Origin: Roseomonas alba
GTDB taxonomy: Bacteria > Pseudomonadota > Alphaproteobacteria > Acetobacterales > Acetobacteraceae
DNA: 64,000 bases
Assembly: GCF_019430885.1 (NCBI RefSeq)
Contig: NZ_JAHYBZ010000002.1
Coordinates: forward strand, 558,001 to 622,000
Direction: 5' to 3'
This document shows, one piece after another, positions 24,788 through 33,367 of this stretch. The translations under genes and the position numbers were made by a program. The notes beneath the pieces were generated by a model that saw only the letters and a program-made list of their open reading frames with translations, ran no database searches and was not told where the DNA came from. Within the stretch, counting starts at the first letter, position 1. Every line of letters starts with the position of its first letter.

Positions 24788-25083
24788 CGTTCCGCCCCCG
24801 GCGGGACGCCGTAGCCGGGCTGGCTGCATTCCTCGGCCATGCGGCGCATCAACGGGGTATCGGCCTCGGGCGGAATGGGCCGGCGGCCGGACAGCCAATC
24901 GGCCAAGTCGACGTCCCAGTGGTCGAGCAGCGCTTCGATCTCATCCATCTCGGCATCGGAGAAACCGGCGACATGGCGTGTGACGAAGCCGCCGATCATC
25001 AGATCGGCTTCCTTGGTGCCGCGGTGCATCGCCCGGAAGATCAGGCGGCGGCGGCGCGGGTCGAGTTCCTGGGGTTCGGCCAT
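24784..25083 (-). CDS. sdhE: Succinate dehydrogenase flavinylation factor SdhE (DUF339)
   Basis: A 99-residue assembly factor that promotes covalent FAD attachment to SdhA. It has the invariant RGTKEADL motif (RGxxEAD) near residue 21, plus an acidic helical C-terminal part with DAEMDEIEALLDHWDVDLADWL. It overlaps mfd by 4 bp and is divergent from recG, with only 27 bp between the two start codons. The promoters of both must therefore overlap or lie inside the neighbouring genes. Confidence 0.93.
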   Translation of the reverse strand: MAEPQELDPRRRRLIFRAMHRGTKEADLMIGGFVTRHVAGFSDAEMDEIEALLDHWDVDLADWLSGRRPIPPEADTPLMRRMAEECSQPGYGVPPGAER

Positions 25084-25110
25084 GGTGTAAGCCCTGCCAT
25101 ATAGAGGCCG

Positions 25111-27231
25111 ATGGGAATCGTGTCAGCCCGAGAGGATACGTCTGCTTCGCATGGCGGCGACGCACTGTCGCCGCTGCTGGCCCCGATCGCGGGCCTGAAG
25201 GGCGTGAAGGAGAACGAGGCGCGGCTGATCTCCAAGGCCGCGGGCGGTACGCGCGTGCTCGACCTGCTGCTGCACCTTCCGGAACGCTACCTGCATCGCC
25301 GCCGCATCGACCGTCCCTCCCAGGCCCTGCCCGACTCCGAGGTGCTGATCGAGGCGGTCGTCGCCAGCCACAAGGCCGCGCGCTCCGCCCAGGGCCGCCC
25401 CTATGTCCGCGTCCGCGCTGAGGCCGGGGGGGAGCCCCTCACCGCCTTCCTCATGAATTGGCAGAAGCCCTGGGCGGAAAAGACCCTTCCGGTCGGCGCC
25501 TCCCGTTTCCTCGCCGGCCCCCTGAAGGAGGAAGGCGAAGATTGGGTGATGGTGAATCCCCAGATCGCCACCCGCTCTGACACCATTCCCCTCATCCAGC
25601 CCGTCTGGCCGCTGACCGGCGCGCTGACCCTGCCCCAGGTGACGCGGGCGATGACGGCGGCCCTCGCCGTTCTGCCCGACCTTCCCGAATGGCAGGACGC
25701 CCCGCTGCTGCGACGCGAATCCTGGCCCGGCTTCGCCGCCGCCCTGCGCGCGATCCAGGCGCCCGACTCCGAGCCCGGCGAAGCCCCGCACCGCCGCCTC
25801 GCCTATGATGAGTTGCTCTCGGGCCAGATCGCCCTCGGCCTGGTGCGCCGCCGGTCGCGCGAACGTCCCGGCCGGTCCCTGACCGGCGACGGCCGGCTCC
25901 GTGCCAAGGCGCTCGCCGCCTTCGGCTTTCCGCCGACCGAGGCCCAGCGCCAGGCCGTCGCAGAGATCGACGCCGACCTCGCCGCCCCGCGCCGCATGCT
26001 GCGCCTGCTCCAGGGCGATGTCGGCGCCGGCAAGACGCTCGTCGCGGTCATGGCCATGCTCCGCGCCGCCGAGTCCGGCGCCCAGGCCGCCCTGATGGCG
26101 CCCACGGAACTCCTGGCCCGCCAGCACCTCCGCACCTTCCAGAAGCTGTGCGAGGCTGCCGGCGTTCCGGTCGCCCTGCTGACCGGCACTGTGAAGGGCA
26201 AGGAGCGCAAGCGGGTCCTCGCCGGCCTCGCCGACGGGTCGATCCCGCTCGTTCTCGGCACCCATGCCCTGTTCCAGGAAGGTGTCGTCTTCCGCGACCT
26301 CGGCCTTGCCGTGGTGGACGAACAGCATCGCTTCGGCGTCGCCCAGCGCCTGATGCTGGCCGAGAAGGGCGAGGCCGTGGACATGCTGGTCATGACCGCG
26401 ACCCCGATCCCACGCACCCTGCTGCTGACCCAATGGGGCGAGATGGCGGTCAGTCGCCTTGCGGGCAAACCGCCCGGCCGTCAGCCCGTCACCACCCGCG
26501 TCGTCAGCCAGGACCGCCTGCCCGAGATCGTCGCGCGCCTCGGTGAGGCCATCGGGCGCGAGGAACGTGCCTATTGGGTGGTGCGCGCCATTACGGGGTC
26601 GGAGCACGACGATTCCGTCGCCGCCGAGGACCGCTTCGCCGAATTGTCCGCCCATTTCCCCGGTCAGGTCGGCCTCGCCCACGGGTTGCAGGACATTGCG
26701 GTGCGCGAGGCCGCGCTGGCCGCCTTCGCCGCCGGGGAGACGAAGATCCTCGTCGCCACCACGGTCATCGAGGTCGGCGTCGATGTGCCCGAAGCCACCA
26801 TCATGCTGATCGAGCAGGCGGAGCGCTTCGGCCTCGCTGCCCTGCACCAGCTTCGCGGCCGGGTCGGGCGAGGGACGAAGCCGTCCTCCTGCCTGCTCGT
26901 CCATTCGGCCGGGCTGACCTATTGGGAACGCCAGCGCCTGATGGTCCTGCGCGATTCCGACGATGGCTTCGTCATCGCCGAGGAAGACCTGCGCGCCCGC
27001 GGCGGCGGCGATGCCCTCGGCGCCCGGCAGGCCGGCATGCCCGGGGCGCGGCTGCTCGATCCGCGCGAAGACCAGGAGGAATACCGCCGCCTGGTCGAGA
27101 TCGCCCATCGCGACGCGGAATTGCTGCTCCAGAAGGACGCTGCCCTCGATTCCCCACGCGGACGTGCCACGCGCCTGCTGCTGGCGATCTTCGGCCACGA
27201 CATCTCGATGGCGCCGCTCGACGCGGGCTGA
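25111..27231 (+). CDS. recG: ATP-dependent DNA helicase RecG
   Basis: Remodels stalled replication forks and Holliday junctions. The 706-residue protein shows the N-terminal wedge/OB region (LLLHLPERYLHRR), the P-loop GDVGAGKT, the GTHALFQEGVVF motif, the Walker B DEQHRFGV, TATPIPRTL, and the C-terminal helicase domain with VIEVGVDVPEAT and QLRGRVGRG. All RecG motifs are present and in order. The ATG at 25111 is supported by AGAGG 6 bp upstream. It is divergent from sdhE-mfd, so two DNA-repair translocases share one control region. Confidence 0.97.
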   Translation: MGIVSAREDTSASHGGDALSPLLAPIAGLKGVKENEARLISKAAGGTRVLDLLLHLPERYLHRRRIDRPSQALPDSEVLIEAVVASHKAARSAQGRPYVRVRAEAGGEPLTAFLMNWQKPWAEKTLPVGASRFLAGPLKEEGEDWVMVNPQIATRSDTIPLIQPVWPLTGALTLPQVTRAMTAALAVLPDLPEWQDAPLLRRESWPGFAAALRAIQAPDSEPGEAPHRRLAYDELLSGQIALGLVRRRSRERPGRSLTGDGRLRAKALAAFGFPPTEAQRQAVAEIDADLAAPRRMLRLLQGDVGAGKTLVAVMAMLRAAESGAQAALMAPTELLARQHLRTFQKLCEAAGVPVALLTGTVKGKERKRVLAGLADGSIPLVLGTHALFQEGVVFRDLGLAVVDEQHRFGVAQRLMLAEKGEAVDMLVMTATPIPRTLLLTQWGEMAVSRLAGKPPGRQPVTTRVVSQDRLPEIVARLGEAIGREERAYWVVRAITGSEHDDSVAAEDRFAELSAHFPGQVGLAHGLQDIAVREAALAAFAAGETKILVATTVIEVGVDVPEATIMLIEQAERFGLAALHQLRGRVGRGTKPSSCLLVHSAGLTYWERQRLMVLRDSDDGFVIAEEDLRARGGGDALGARQAGMPGARLLDPREDQEEYRRLVEIAHRDAELLLQKDAALDSPRGRATRLLLAIFGHDISMAPLDAG

Positions 27232-27309
27232 TGGGCCTCGGCCCGCCAACAGGACCGGGCGGCGGGATTCGGCTAGGCTCGGGCGCAAGACCGAACGGAG
27301 GACCGCCCA

Positions 27310-28197
27310 ATGCCTGCCCGCTACATGCATCCGGAGGCCATCGCGGACACGTCATGGCTCGCGGATCACCTGCAGGATCCCGCGCTGCGCGTCTTCGACT
27401 GCACGACCTACCTGCTCTACGAGACCGGCACCGGCCGCCCCTACAGCATCGGCAGCGGAAGGCCGGACTACGAGGCCGCGCATATCCCCGGCGCAGCCTT
27501 CCTCGACCTCCAGGGCGAACTGTCGGACCGGTCGAGCCCCTTCAACTTCACCATGCCTGCCCCGGATGATCTTGCGGCGCGTCTTGCCGCCAAAGGCATC
27601 GGGGACGGTCATCGCGTCGTCCTCTACTCCCGGAAGACCATGCAATGGGCGACGCGGGTCTGGTGGATGCTGCGCGCCATCGGCTTCGATGATGCCGCCG
27701 TGCTCGATGGCGGCTTCGACAGGTGGCAGGCCGAGGGACGTCCGACCGAAAGCGGCACGCGCGACTATCCGCCGGCCCGGCTGACCGCGCGGCCACGCCC
27801 AGGCCTCTTCGTCGGCAAGGAGGATGTCCGCGCCGCGATTGGCGATACCGGCACCTGCACCATCAATGCCCTCGCGCCCGACCTGCACAGCGGCGCGAAC
27901 CCGCGCTACGGCCGCCCCGGCCGCATCCCGGGCAGCGTCAACGTGCCGGTCGCCTCGGTGATCGACCCCGCCGCCATGACCTTCCGCCCGGCCGAGGAGG
28001 TCGCCGCCACCTTCGCCGCCGTTGGCGCGGACCGCGCGAAGCGGATCGTCCTCTATTGCGGCGGAGGCATCGCCGCGACGCTCGATGCCTTCCTGCTCCA
28101 CCAGCTCGGTCATTCCGACATCGCAGTATACGATGCCTCCATGAACGAATGGGCGAAGGACGCCTCCCTGCCGATGGAGCGCGACGAGCCATCCTAG
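27310..28197 (+). CDS. sseA: Sulfurtransferase with two rhodanese domains (3-mercaptopyruvate type)
   Basis: Transfers sulfane sulfur from 3-mercaptopyruvate or thiosulfate to acceptors. The 295-residue protein has two rhodanese modules: an inactive N-terminal one (HIPGAAFLDLQGELSD) and a catalytic C-terminal one with RIPGSVNVP and the active-site loop CGGGIAAT (Cys near 247). The canonical mercaptopyruvate loop is CG(S/T)GVTA, so the triple glycine makes substrate preference uncertain. It is monocistronic, followed by a hairpin. The symbol is given by family. Confidence 0.85.
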   Translation: MPARYMHPEAIADTSWLADHLQDPALRVFDCTTYLLYETGTGRPYSIGSGRPDYEAAHIPGAAFLDLQGELSDRSSPFNFTMPAPDDLAARLAAKGIGDGHRVVLYSRKTMQWATRVWWMLRAIGFDDAAVLDGGFDRWQAEGRPTESGTRDYPPARLTARPRPGLFVGKEDVRAAIGDTGTCTINALAPDLHSGANPRYGRPGRIPGSVNVPVASVIDPAAMTFRPAEEVAATFAAVGADRAKRIVLYCGGGIAATLDAFLLHQLGHSDIAVYDASMNEWAKDASLPMERDEPS

Positions 28198-28229
28198 GCT
28201 CGCTTCGCCGGAATTCCGGCAGGGCGAGC
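28198..28229 (+). terminator. Hairpin after the sulfurtransferase
   Basis: GCTCGC / GCGAGC outer stem enclosing a 14-bp palindrome GCCGGAATTCCGGC, directly after the stop codon. No T-run; probable transcript end or processing site. Confidence 0.45.
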
Positions 28230-28377
28230 GGCCCGGCAGACCGCGGAACACCCCGGCCGCTTGGCCGGGAGGGACGGCCGGAGCCTTTCGGGCCCTTGAC
28301 CCAGGGGGTTGCATCCCGCCCCGCCCCGCGCCAAACCGCCAACCCCGCCCCGAACGACGCAGAGCAGGAGACCGGCT

Positions 28378-29112
28378 TTGGCCGCCTTGATCGAGATCGA
28401 GCGTCTGACCAAGCGCTTCGGCGCCTTCACCGCGGTGGACGACGTGTCCTTCACCGTCGCCCGTGGGGAGGTCGTCGGCTTCCTCGGCCCCAACGGCGCC
28501 GGCAAGTCGACCACCATGAAGATGCTCTCCGGCTTCGTGACGCCGACCGCCGGCACCGCCCGCATCTGCGGCAAGGACGTGGTGGACGACCCGGTCGCGG
28601 CCAAGCGCAGCCTCGGCTACCTGCCCGAGGGCGCGCCAACCTATCCCGAGATGACGGTCACCGGCTTCCTCGACTTCGTCGCTCGCATCCGCGGCTATCG
28701 CGGCATCGAGCGGAAGGAGCGCGTCGAGGACGCGATCGACCTCACTCAGCTTGAAGGCGTGCGCCTCCAGCCCATCGAGACCCTGTCCAAGGGCTTCAAG
28801 CGCCGCGTCGGCCTGGCCCAGGCGCTGCTGCACGATCCGCCCGTGCTGGTTCTGGACGAACCGACCGATGGCCTCGACCCCAACCAGAAGCATGAGGTCC
28901 GGCAACTGATCCGCCGCATGGCGCCCGAGAAGGCGATCCTGATCTCGACCCACATCCTCGAGGAAGTCGAGGCGGTCTGCACGCGGGCCATCATCATCGC
29001 CGGCGGCAAGGTACTGGCGGATGACAAGCCAAGCGCCCTGACCCCCACCGACAAGACGCTGGAGGAGGTCTTCCGCGAACTGACCGTCCCCGCCCAGCCG
29101 GAGGCCGCGTGA
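28378..29112 (+). CDS. ABC transporter ATP-binding protein (GldA/CcmA-like)
   Basis: ATPase of an ABC-2-type exporter, 244 residues. Walker A GPNGAGKST, signature LSKGFKRRVGLAQAL, Walker B VLVLDEPTDGLDP and the H-loop STHILEEVE are all present. The start is set at the TTG 28378, with GCAGGAGA 7 bp upstream; an in-frame ATG at 28309 would add 23 Pro-rich residues and has no ribosome site. The permease gene overlaps by 4 bp, and GldG-like and DUF4340 genes follow, forming the four-gene unit known from Gld-type auxiliary ABC systems. Confidence 0.9.
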   Translation: MAALIEIERLTKRFGAFTAVDDVSFTVARGEVVGFLGPNGAGKSTTMKMLSGFVTPTAGTARICGKDVVDDPVAAKRSLGYLPEGAPTYPEMTVTGFLDFVARIRGYRGIERKERVEDAIDLTQLEGVRLQPIETLSKGFKRRVGLAQALLHDPPVLVLDEPTDGLDPNQKHEVRQLIRRMAPEKAILISTHILEEVEAVCTRAIIIAGGKVLADDKPSALTPTDKTLEEVFRELTVPAQPEAA

Positions 29113-29840
29113 TGGCCGCCTTCACCGTCGCCCGCCGCGAACTCGCGGGCTATTTCGCCACCCCGGTCGCCTATGTCTTCATCGTGATCTTCCTGATGAT
29201 GGCGGGCGCGCTGACCTTCACCCTCGGCGGCTTCTTCGCCCGCGGGCAGGCGGATCTCGGGCCGTTCTTCACCTTCGTGCCCTGGCTGTTCCTGTTCCTG
29301 GTCCCGGCGCTGACCATGCGCCTCTGGGCCGAGGAACGCCGGCTCGGCACCATCGAGCTGCTGCTGACCCTGCCCCTGCCGCAATGGCAGGCGGTGCTCG
29401 GCAAGTTCCTCGCCGCCTGGGCCTTCTGCGCCATCGCGCTGGTGCTGACCTTTCCGCTGGTGCTGACGGTGAACTACCTCGGCAATCCGGATAACGGGGT
29501 GATCGCGGCGGGATATCTCGGCTGCCTGCTGGTCGCGGGCGCGTTCCTCGCCATCGGCGCCTCGATGTCGGCCATGACCAAGAACCAGGTCATCGCCTTC
29601 GTCCTCGCCGTCGCGGTCTGCTTCGTCTTCGCCGTCGCGGGCAGCCCGATCATCACGGAATTCCTCTCCCAGCGCCTGCCCGTGCTGGCCGAGGTCGCCC
29701 GCGCCGTCTCCATCACCGAGCGCTTCAACAGCCTCACCCGCGGGGTGATCGCGCTGCGTGACGTGGTGTTCTTCGCCTCCTTCATGGGCTTCTTCCTCTT
29801 CCTGAACGCCGTGGTCATCGACCACCGCAAGGCGGATTGA
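29109..29840 (+). CDS. ABC-2 type permease (GldF-like)
   Basis: Membrane subunit partnering the preceding ATPase; 243 residues with about six hydrophobic helices (for example FATPVAYVFIVIFLMMAGAL, FVPWLFLFLVPALTM, and the C-terminal VFFASFMGFFLFLNAVVI). The motif RLWAEERRLGTIELLLTLPL is typical of ABC-2 permeases of the Gld/Nos type. It starts in an ATGA overlap with the ATPase gene, and its stop overlaps a TTG of the next gene. Confidence 0.9.
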   Translation: MMAAFTVARRELAGYFATPVAYVFIVIFLMMAGALTFTLGGFFARGQADLGPFFTFVPWLFLFLVPALTMRLWAEERRLGTIELLLTLPLPQWQAVLGKFLAAWAFCAIALVLTFPLVLTVNYLGNPDNGVIAAGYLGCLLVAGAFLAIGASMSAMTKNQVIAFVLAVAVCFVFAVAGSPIITEFLSQRLPVLAEVARAVSITERFNSLTRGVIALRDVVFFASFMGFFLFLNAVVIDHRKAD

Positions 29841-29845
29841 TCGCG

Positions 29846-31780
29846 ATGAGCGAGACCTCCCCCAAGCCCCGTCCCGGCAGCCGCCGGATCTGGTCCTCGG
29901 CCCTCGGCCTGATCGCGGCGGCTGCGCTCGCGGTCGGCGTGAACATGCTGGCGGACCGGCTGGCGCCGCGCGCGCGCGTCGACCTGACGCAGCAGCATCT
30001 CTACACGCTGTCGGACGGCACGGTGCAGACGCTGCGCAACCTGCACGACCCGATCACGCTGCGCCTGTTTTACTCGCGCCGGCTCGGCGCCGCGGTGCCG
30101 TCCTACGGTTCCTATGCCGAGCGCGTGCGCGCCATGCTCGACGAATATGTCGCGCTATCCGGCGGGAAGATCCGCCTCGAAGTGCTCGACCCCGAGCCCT
30201 TTTCCGAGACTGAGGACCGCGCCCTCGCCTATGGCCTCCAGGGCGTGCCGGTCGACCAGTCGGGCGAGCAGATCTATTTCGGCCTCGCCGGCACCAACCT
30301 GCTCGACGACGAACGCTCCATCCCGTTCTTCCAGCCGGATCGCGAGCGTTTCCTCGAATTCGACCTCACCCGCCTGGTCTATGAACTGTCGAGCCCGCGC
30401 CGCCCGGTGGTGGGGGTGATGTCCACCCTGCCGGTGAACGGCGACCCGCGCATGATGATGATGATGCGCGGCGGCCCGGCGCCGCAGCCCTTCGCGGTGA
30501 TGCAGACGCTGCGCCAGTTCTTCTCCGTGCAGGACGTCCCGCTCGACACCCAGCGCATCCCGGATGAGGTCCAGGTGCTGATGGTGGTGCATCCGCAGAA
30601 CCTGTCGGATGCCACGCAATACGCCATCGACCAGTTCGTCATGCGCGGCGGCAAGCTGATCGCCTTCGTCGATCCCTACTCCGAGGGCCAGGCGTCCCGC
30701 CCCGGCCCCGGCGGCCGTCCGCCGGCGAATACGGCGTCCCAGCTCAACCGCCTGCTGAACGCCTGGGGCATCGATGCGCCGTCGGAAGCCGTGGTGCTCG
30801 ACCTGCGCGGCGCTTGGCGCGTGCGGGCCAATCCGAATGACCGCGTGCAGGCGGTGGACTACCTCGCCTGGTTCAACATGCAGGGCGACTCCCTCAACGA
30901 CGCGGAGGTCGCGACCGCCCAGCTCAACCAGGTGACCGTCGCCGCGGCTGGCTATCTGCGCCGGCGCGATGGCGCGACCATCGACTTCACCCCGCTGCTG
31001 CAAAGCAGCGAGCGCAGCATGCTGGCGAATGTCGAGCGCGTCCGCGACAACCCCGATCCCGCCCGCATCCTCGCCGAGTTCCGCCCGGAGAACCTGCACC
31101 GCACCATCGCGGCGCGCGTGCGCGGCGAAGTGCCCTCCGCCTTCCCCGACGGTCCTCCGCCGCCGCCCGAGGGCACCGAACGCCCGGCCGATTTCCCGGC
31201 CCATCTCGCGCGCAGCAACGGCCCGGCGAATTTCGTCGTCATCGCCGATGCCGACATCCTGGAGGACCGCTTCTGGGTCCGCGTGCAGGACTTCTTCGGC
31301 CAGCAGGTCGCAACGCCCTTCAGTGACAACGGCAATCTGGTCGCCAACCTGGTCGACATGTTCGCCGGTGGCGATGCGCTGATCTCGCTGCGCTCGCGCG
31401 GTGACTCGATCCGTCCCTTCGTGGTGGTGGACGACATCCGCCGCGATGCCGATGCGCGCTTCCGTCAGACCGAGCGCGATCTCACCGAGCGCCTCCAGCA
31501 GACCGAACGTCGTCTGCGGGAACTGCGTCAGGGCCAGGGCGGCCAAGCCGGGGCCGTGATTACCCCGGAACAGCGCACCGAGATCGACGCGGCCCGCGCG
31601 CAGATCCTCCAGACCCGACAGCAGCTCCGCGCCGTGCAGCTCGATATGCGGCGCGACATCGAAGGCGTCGAGACCTGGCTCAGGATCATCAACATCGCCG
31701 CGGTGCCGGTGCTGCTGGCGGCCTTCGCGATCGGCCTCGGCATCATGCGCGCGCGCCGGCGCAGCGCGGCGCGATCGTAA
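29846..31780 (+). CDS. GldG-like ABC-associated membrane protein
   Basis: Large extracytoplasmic auxiliary protein of the Gld-type ABC system, 644 residues. It has an N-terminal anchor (SSALGLIAAAALAVGVNML), a substrate-binding-like region with LYTLSDGTVQTLRNL and a GldG hallmark (FVMRGGKLIAFVDPYSEG) near residue 285, a long charged coiled coil at about 535-605, and a C-terminal transmembrane helix. Start ATG 29846 is preferred; TTG 29837 overlaps the permease stop and would add three residues. A run of five Met codons lies near residue 205. The substrate is unknown. Confidence 0.85.
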   Translation: MSETSPKPRPGSRRIWSSALGLIAAAALAVGVNMLADRLAPRARVDLTQQHLYTLSDGTVQTLRNLHDPITLRLFYSRRLGAAVPSYGSYAERVRAMLDEYVALSGGKIRLEVLDPEPFSETEDRALAYGLQGVPVDQSGEQIYFGLAGTNLLDDERSIPFFQPDRERFLEFDLTRLVYELSSPRRPVVGVMSTLPVNGDPRMMMMMRGGPAPQPFAVMQTLRQFFSVQDVPLDTQRIPDEVQVLMVVHPQNLSDATQYAIDQFVMRGGKLIAFVDPYSEGQASRPGPGGRPPANTASQLNRLLNAWGIDAPSEAVVLDLRGAWRVRANPNDRVQAVDYLAWFNMQGDSLNDAEVATAQLNQVTVAAAGYLRRRDGATIDFTPLLQSSERSMLANVERVRDNPDPARILAEFRPENLHRTIAARVRGEVPSAFPDGPPPPPEGTERPADFPAHLARSNGPANFVVIADADILEDRFWVRVQDFFGQQVATPFSDNGNLVANLVDMFAGGDALISLRSRGDSIRPFVVVDDIRRDADARFRQTERDLTERLQQTERRLRELRQGQGGQAGAVITPEQRTEIDAARAQILQTRQQLRAVQLDMRRDIEGVETWLRIINIAAVPVLLAAFAIGLGIMRARRRSAARS

Positions 31781-31793
31781 GGGGGGCGCCGTC

Positions 31794-32921
31794 ATGCAAC
31801 GCCGCACGCTTCTCCTGCTCTCGGGTGCCGCCGTCGTCGTGGTCGGCGGTGCGCTGCTGATCCCGAACGACGATACCGTGCCGCCAACCGATGGCGGCGC
31901 CCTCGCCTTCCCCGGTCTCGCCCAGCGCCTGCAATCGGCGGCGAAGATCGAGGCGACGCGCCATGACGGCGCGCTCGCGATCACGCGCCGCGGCGAGACC
32001 TGGGTACTGCCCGCGAAAGGCGGCTATCCCGTGCGGCAGGAGAAGGTGCGCGAGCTGCTCACCGGCCTGACCGAACTGCGCCTGACCGAGGCCCGCACCA
32101 CCGATCCCGCGCTGTTCGACAGGCTCGGTGTGGACGACCCAACCAAGGACGGGTCCACCGCGACGCTGCTGCGCGTGCTGGACGCCCAGGGCGCGCCGAT
32201 CGCCGAGCTCATCATCGGCCGCCGCCGCGTCCGCACCCAGGGCAATGTGCCCGAGAGCGCTTTCGTCCGCCGCCCTGGCGACAACCAGGCATGGCTCGCG
32301 GAGGGGCGCGTCCCGGTCGATTCCGATCCACAGCTCTGGCTCGACCGCGACATCGCAAACCTTCCGCGGGAACGCGTCCGCCGTGTCGCGGTCAGCCGCA
32401 CGGGCGAATCGCCGCTGGTGCTGACCCGCGGCGAAGGCCCGGACGGCAAGCTGGAGGTCACGGAACCGACCGAGCATCCACCGCTCGACGAGACCAACCT
32501 CGACGAAGTCGGCCGCGCTTTCGAGTTCCTCACCTTCATCGATGTCCGCCCCGAGGCGGACATCCCCGGCGAGCCGCTCGGCGAAGGCCGATTCGAGCTG
32601 ACCGACAACCTCGCCATCACGGTGAAGCCGCGCAAGGACGGCGAAACCCTCTGGATCGCCATCGCCGCCGAGGGCGATGACGAAGCCGCGCGCTTCAACG
32701 CTCGCTGGCGCGGCTGGGCCTATCAGGTCGGTCCATGGAAGGAGAAGGCCTTCGTGCCGCGCATCGCCGATCTCCGCCGCGAGGAGACCCCGGCTCCGGC
32801 GGCACCGGCGGCCGATGACGACGCGGATGCGCCGCCGACGGCCGGCACTGCAGCAGCACCGGCCACCCCTGAAGCACCGGCCGCGCCCGCAGCCCCGGCC
32901 GAGACGCCGCGCCAGCAGTGA
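31794..32921 (+). CDS. DUF4340 domain protein
   Basis: A 375-residue protein with an N-terminal membrane anchor ([18 protein letters not shown]), repeated DUF4340 modules ([37 protein letters not shown]) and a Pro/Ala-rich C-terminal tail. DUF4340 proteins regularly follow GldG genes and are thought to be periplasmic parts of the same ABC complex. It lies 13 bp after the GldG-like gene and overlaps the NUDIX gene by 4 bp. Confidence 0.85.
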   Translation: MQRRTLLLLSGAAVVVVGGALLIPNDDTVPPTDGGALAFPGLAQRLQSAAKIEATRHDGALAITRRGETWVLPAKGGYPVRQEKVRELLTGLTELRLTEARTTDPALFDRLGVDDPTKDGSTATLLRVLDAQGAPIAELIIGRRRVRTQGNVPESAFVRRPGDNQAWLAEGRVPVDSDPQLWLDRDIANLPRERVRRVAVSRTGESPLVLTRGEGPDGKLEVTEPTEHPPLDETNLDEVGRAFEFLTFIDVRPEADIPGEPLGEGRFELTDNLAITVKPRKDGETLWIAIAAEGDDEAARFNARWRGWAYQVGPWKEKAFVPRIADLRREETPAPAAPAADDDADAPPTAGTAAAPATPEAPAAPAAPAETPRQQ

Positions 32922-33367
32922 CCGGGCGCGAATACCCGGACCGCCCCTGGGTCGGCATCGGCTGCGTCGTCTTCCGCGATGACGCGGTGTTGCTGGTCCG
33001 CCGCGGCAAGCCGCCACGCGTCGGGACCTGGTCGCTGCCGGGCGGCGCCCAGCATCTCGGCGAGACGGCGGAAGACGCAGCCCGCCGCGAATTGCGCGAG
33101 GAAGCCGGCATCGAAGTCGGCGCCATGGCCTTCGCGCTGTTGGTCGATGCCATCACGCCGGACGATGAGGGTCGCGCCCAATACCACTACACGATCATCG
33201 ACTTCGCGGCGCATTGGCTCTCGGGCGAGGCGGTGGCGGGCGACGATGTCAGCGCCGTCGCCTGGGCAACGCCCGACGAGCTCGCCGGATATGATCTGAC
33301 GCCCGCGACCTACCGGGCGATCGCGGCGGCACGCGCTGCCCTCACCGCCGTCAGGGCTACAGGATGA
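32918..33367 (+). CDS. NUDIX hydrolase
   Basis: A 149-residue pyrophosphohydrolase for nucleoside-diphosphate derivatives. The Nudix box GX5EX7REXXEEXG is complete: start [17 protein letters not shown], continuing [10 protein letters not shown]. The SLPGG entry and later [19 protein letters not shown] resemble ADP-ribose/8-oxo-dGTP-type members; the substrate cannot be told. It begins at GTG overlapping the DUF4340 stop and ends inside the last codons of the convergent RTX gene (11-bp overlap). Confidence 0.9.
   Translation: MTGREYPDRPWVGIGCVVFRDDAVLLVRRGKPPRVGTWSLPGGAQHLGETAEDAARRELREEAGIEVGAMAFALLVDAITPDDEGRAQYHYTIIDFAAHWLSGEAVAGDDVSAVAWATPDELAGYDLTPATYRAIAAARAALTAVRATG

Noticed and set aside
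30451-30466. ATGATG repeat run as possible slippery or phase-variable tract
   Set aside because: Triplet repeat stays in frame and encodes five Met in the GldG-like protein; length changes would not shift the frame.
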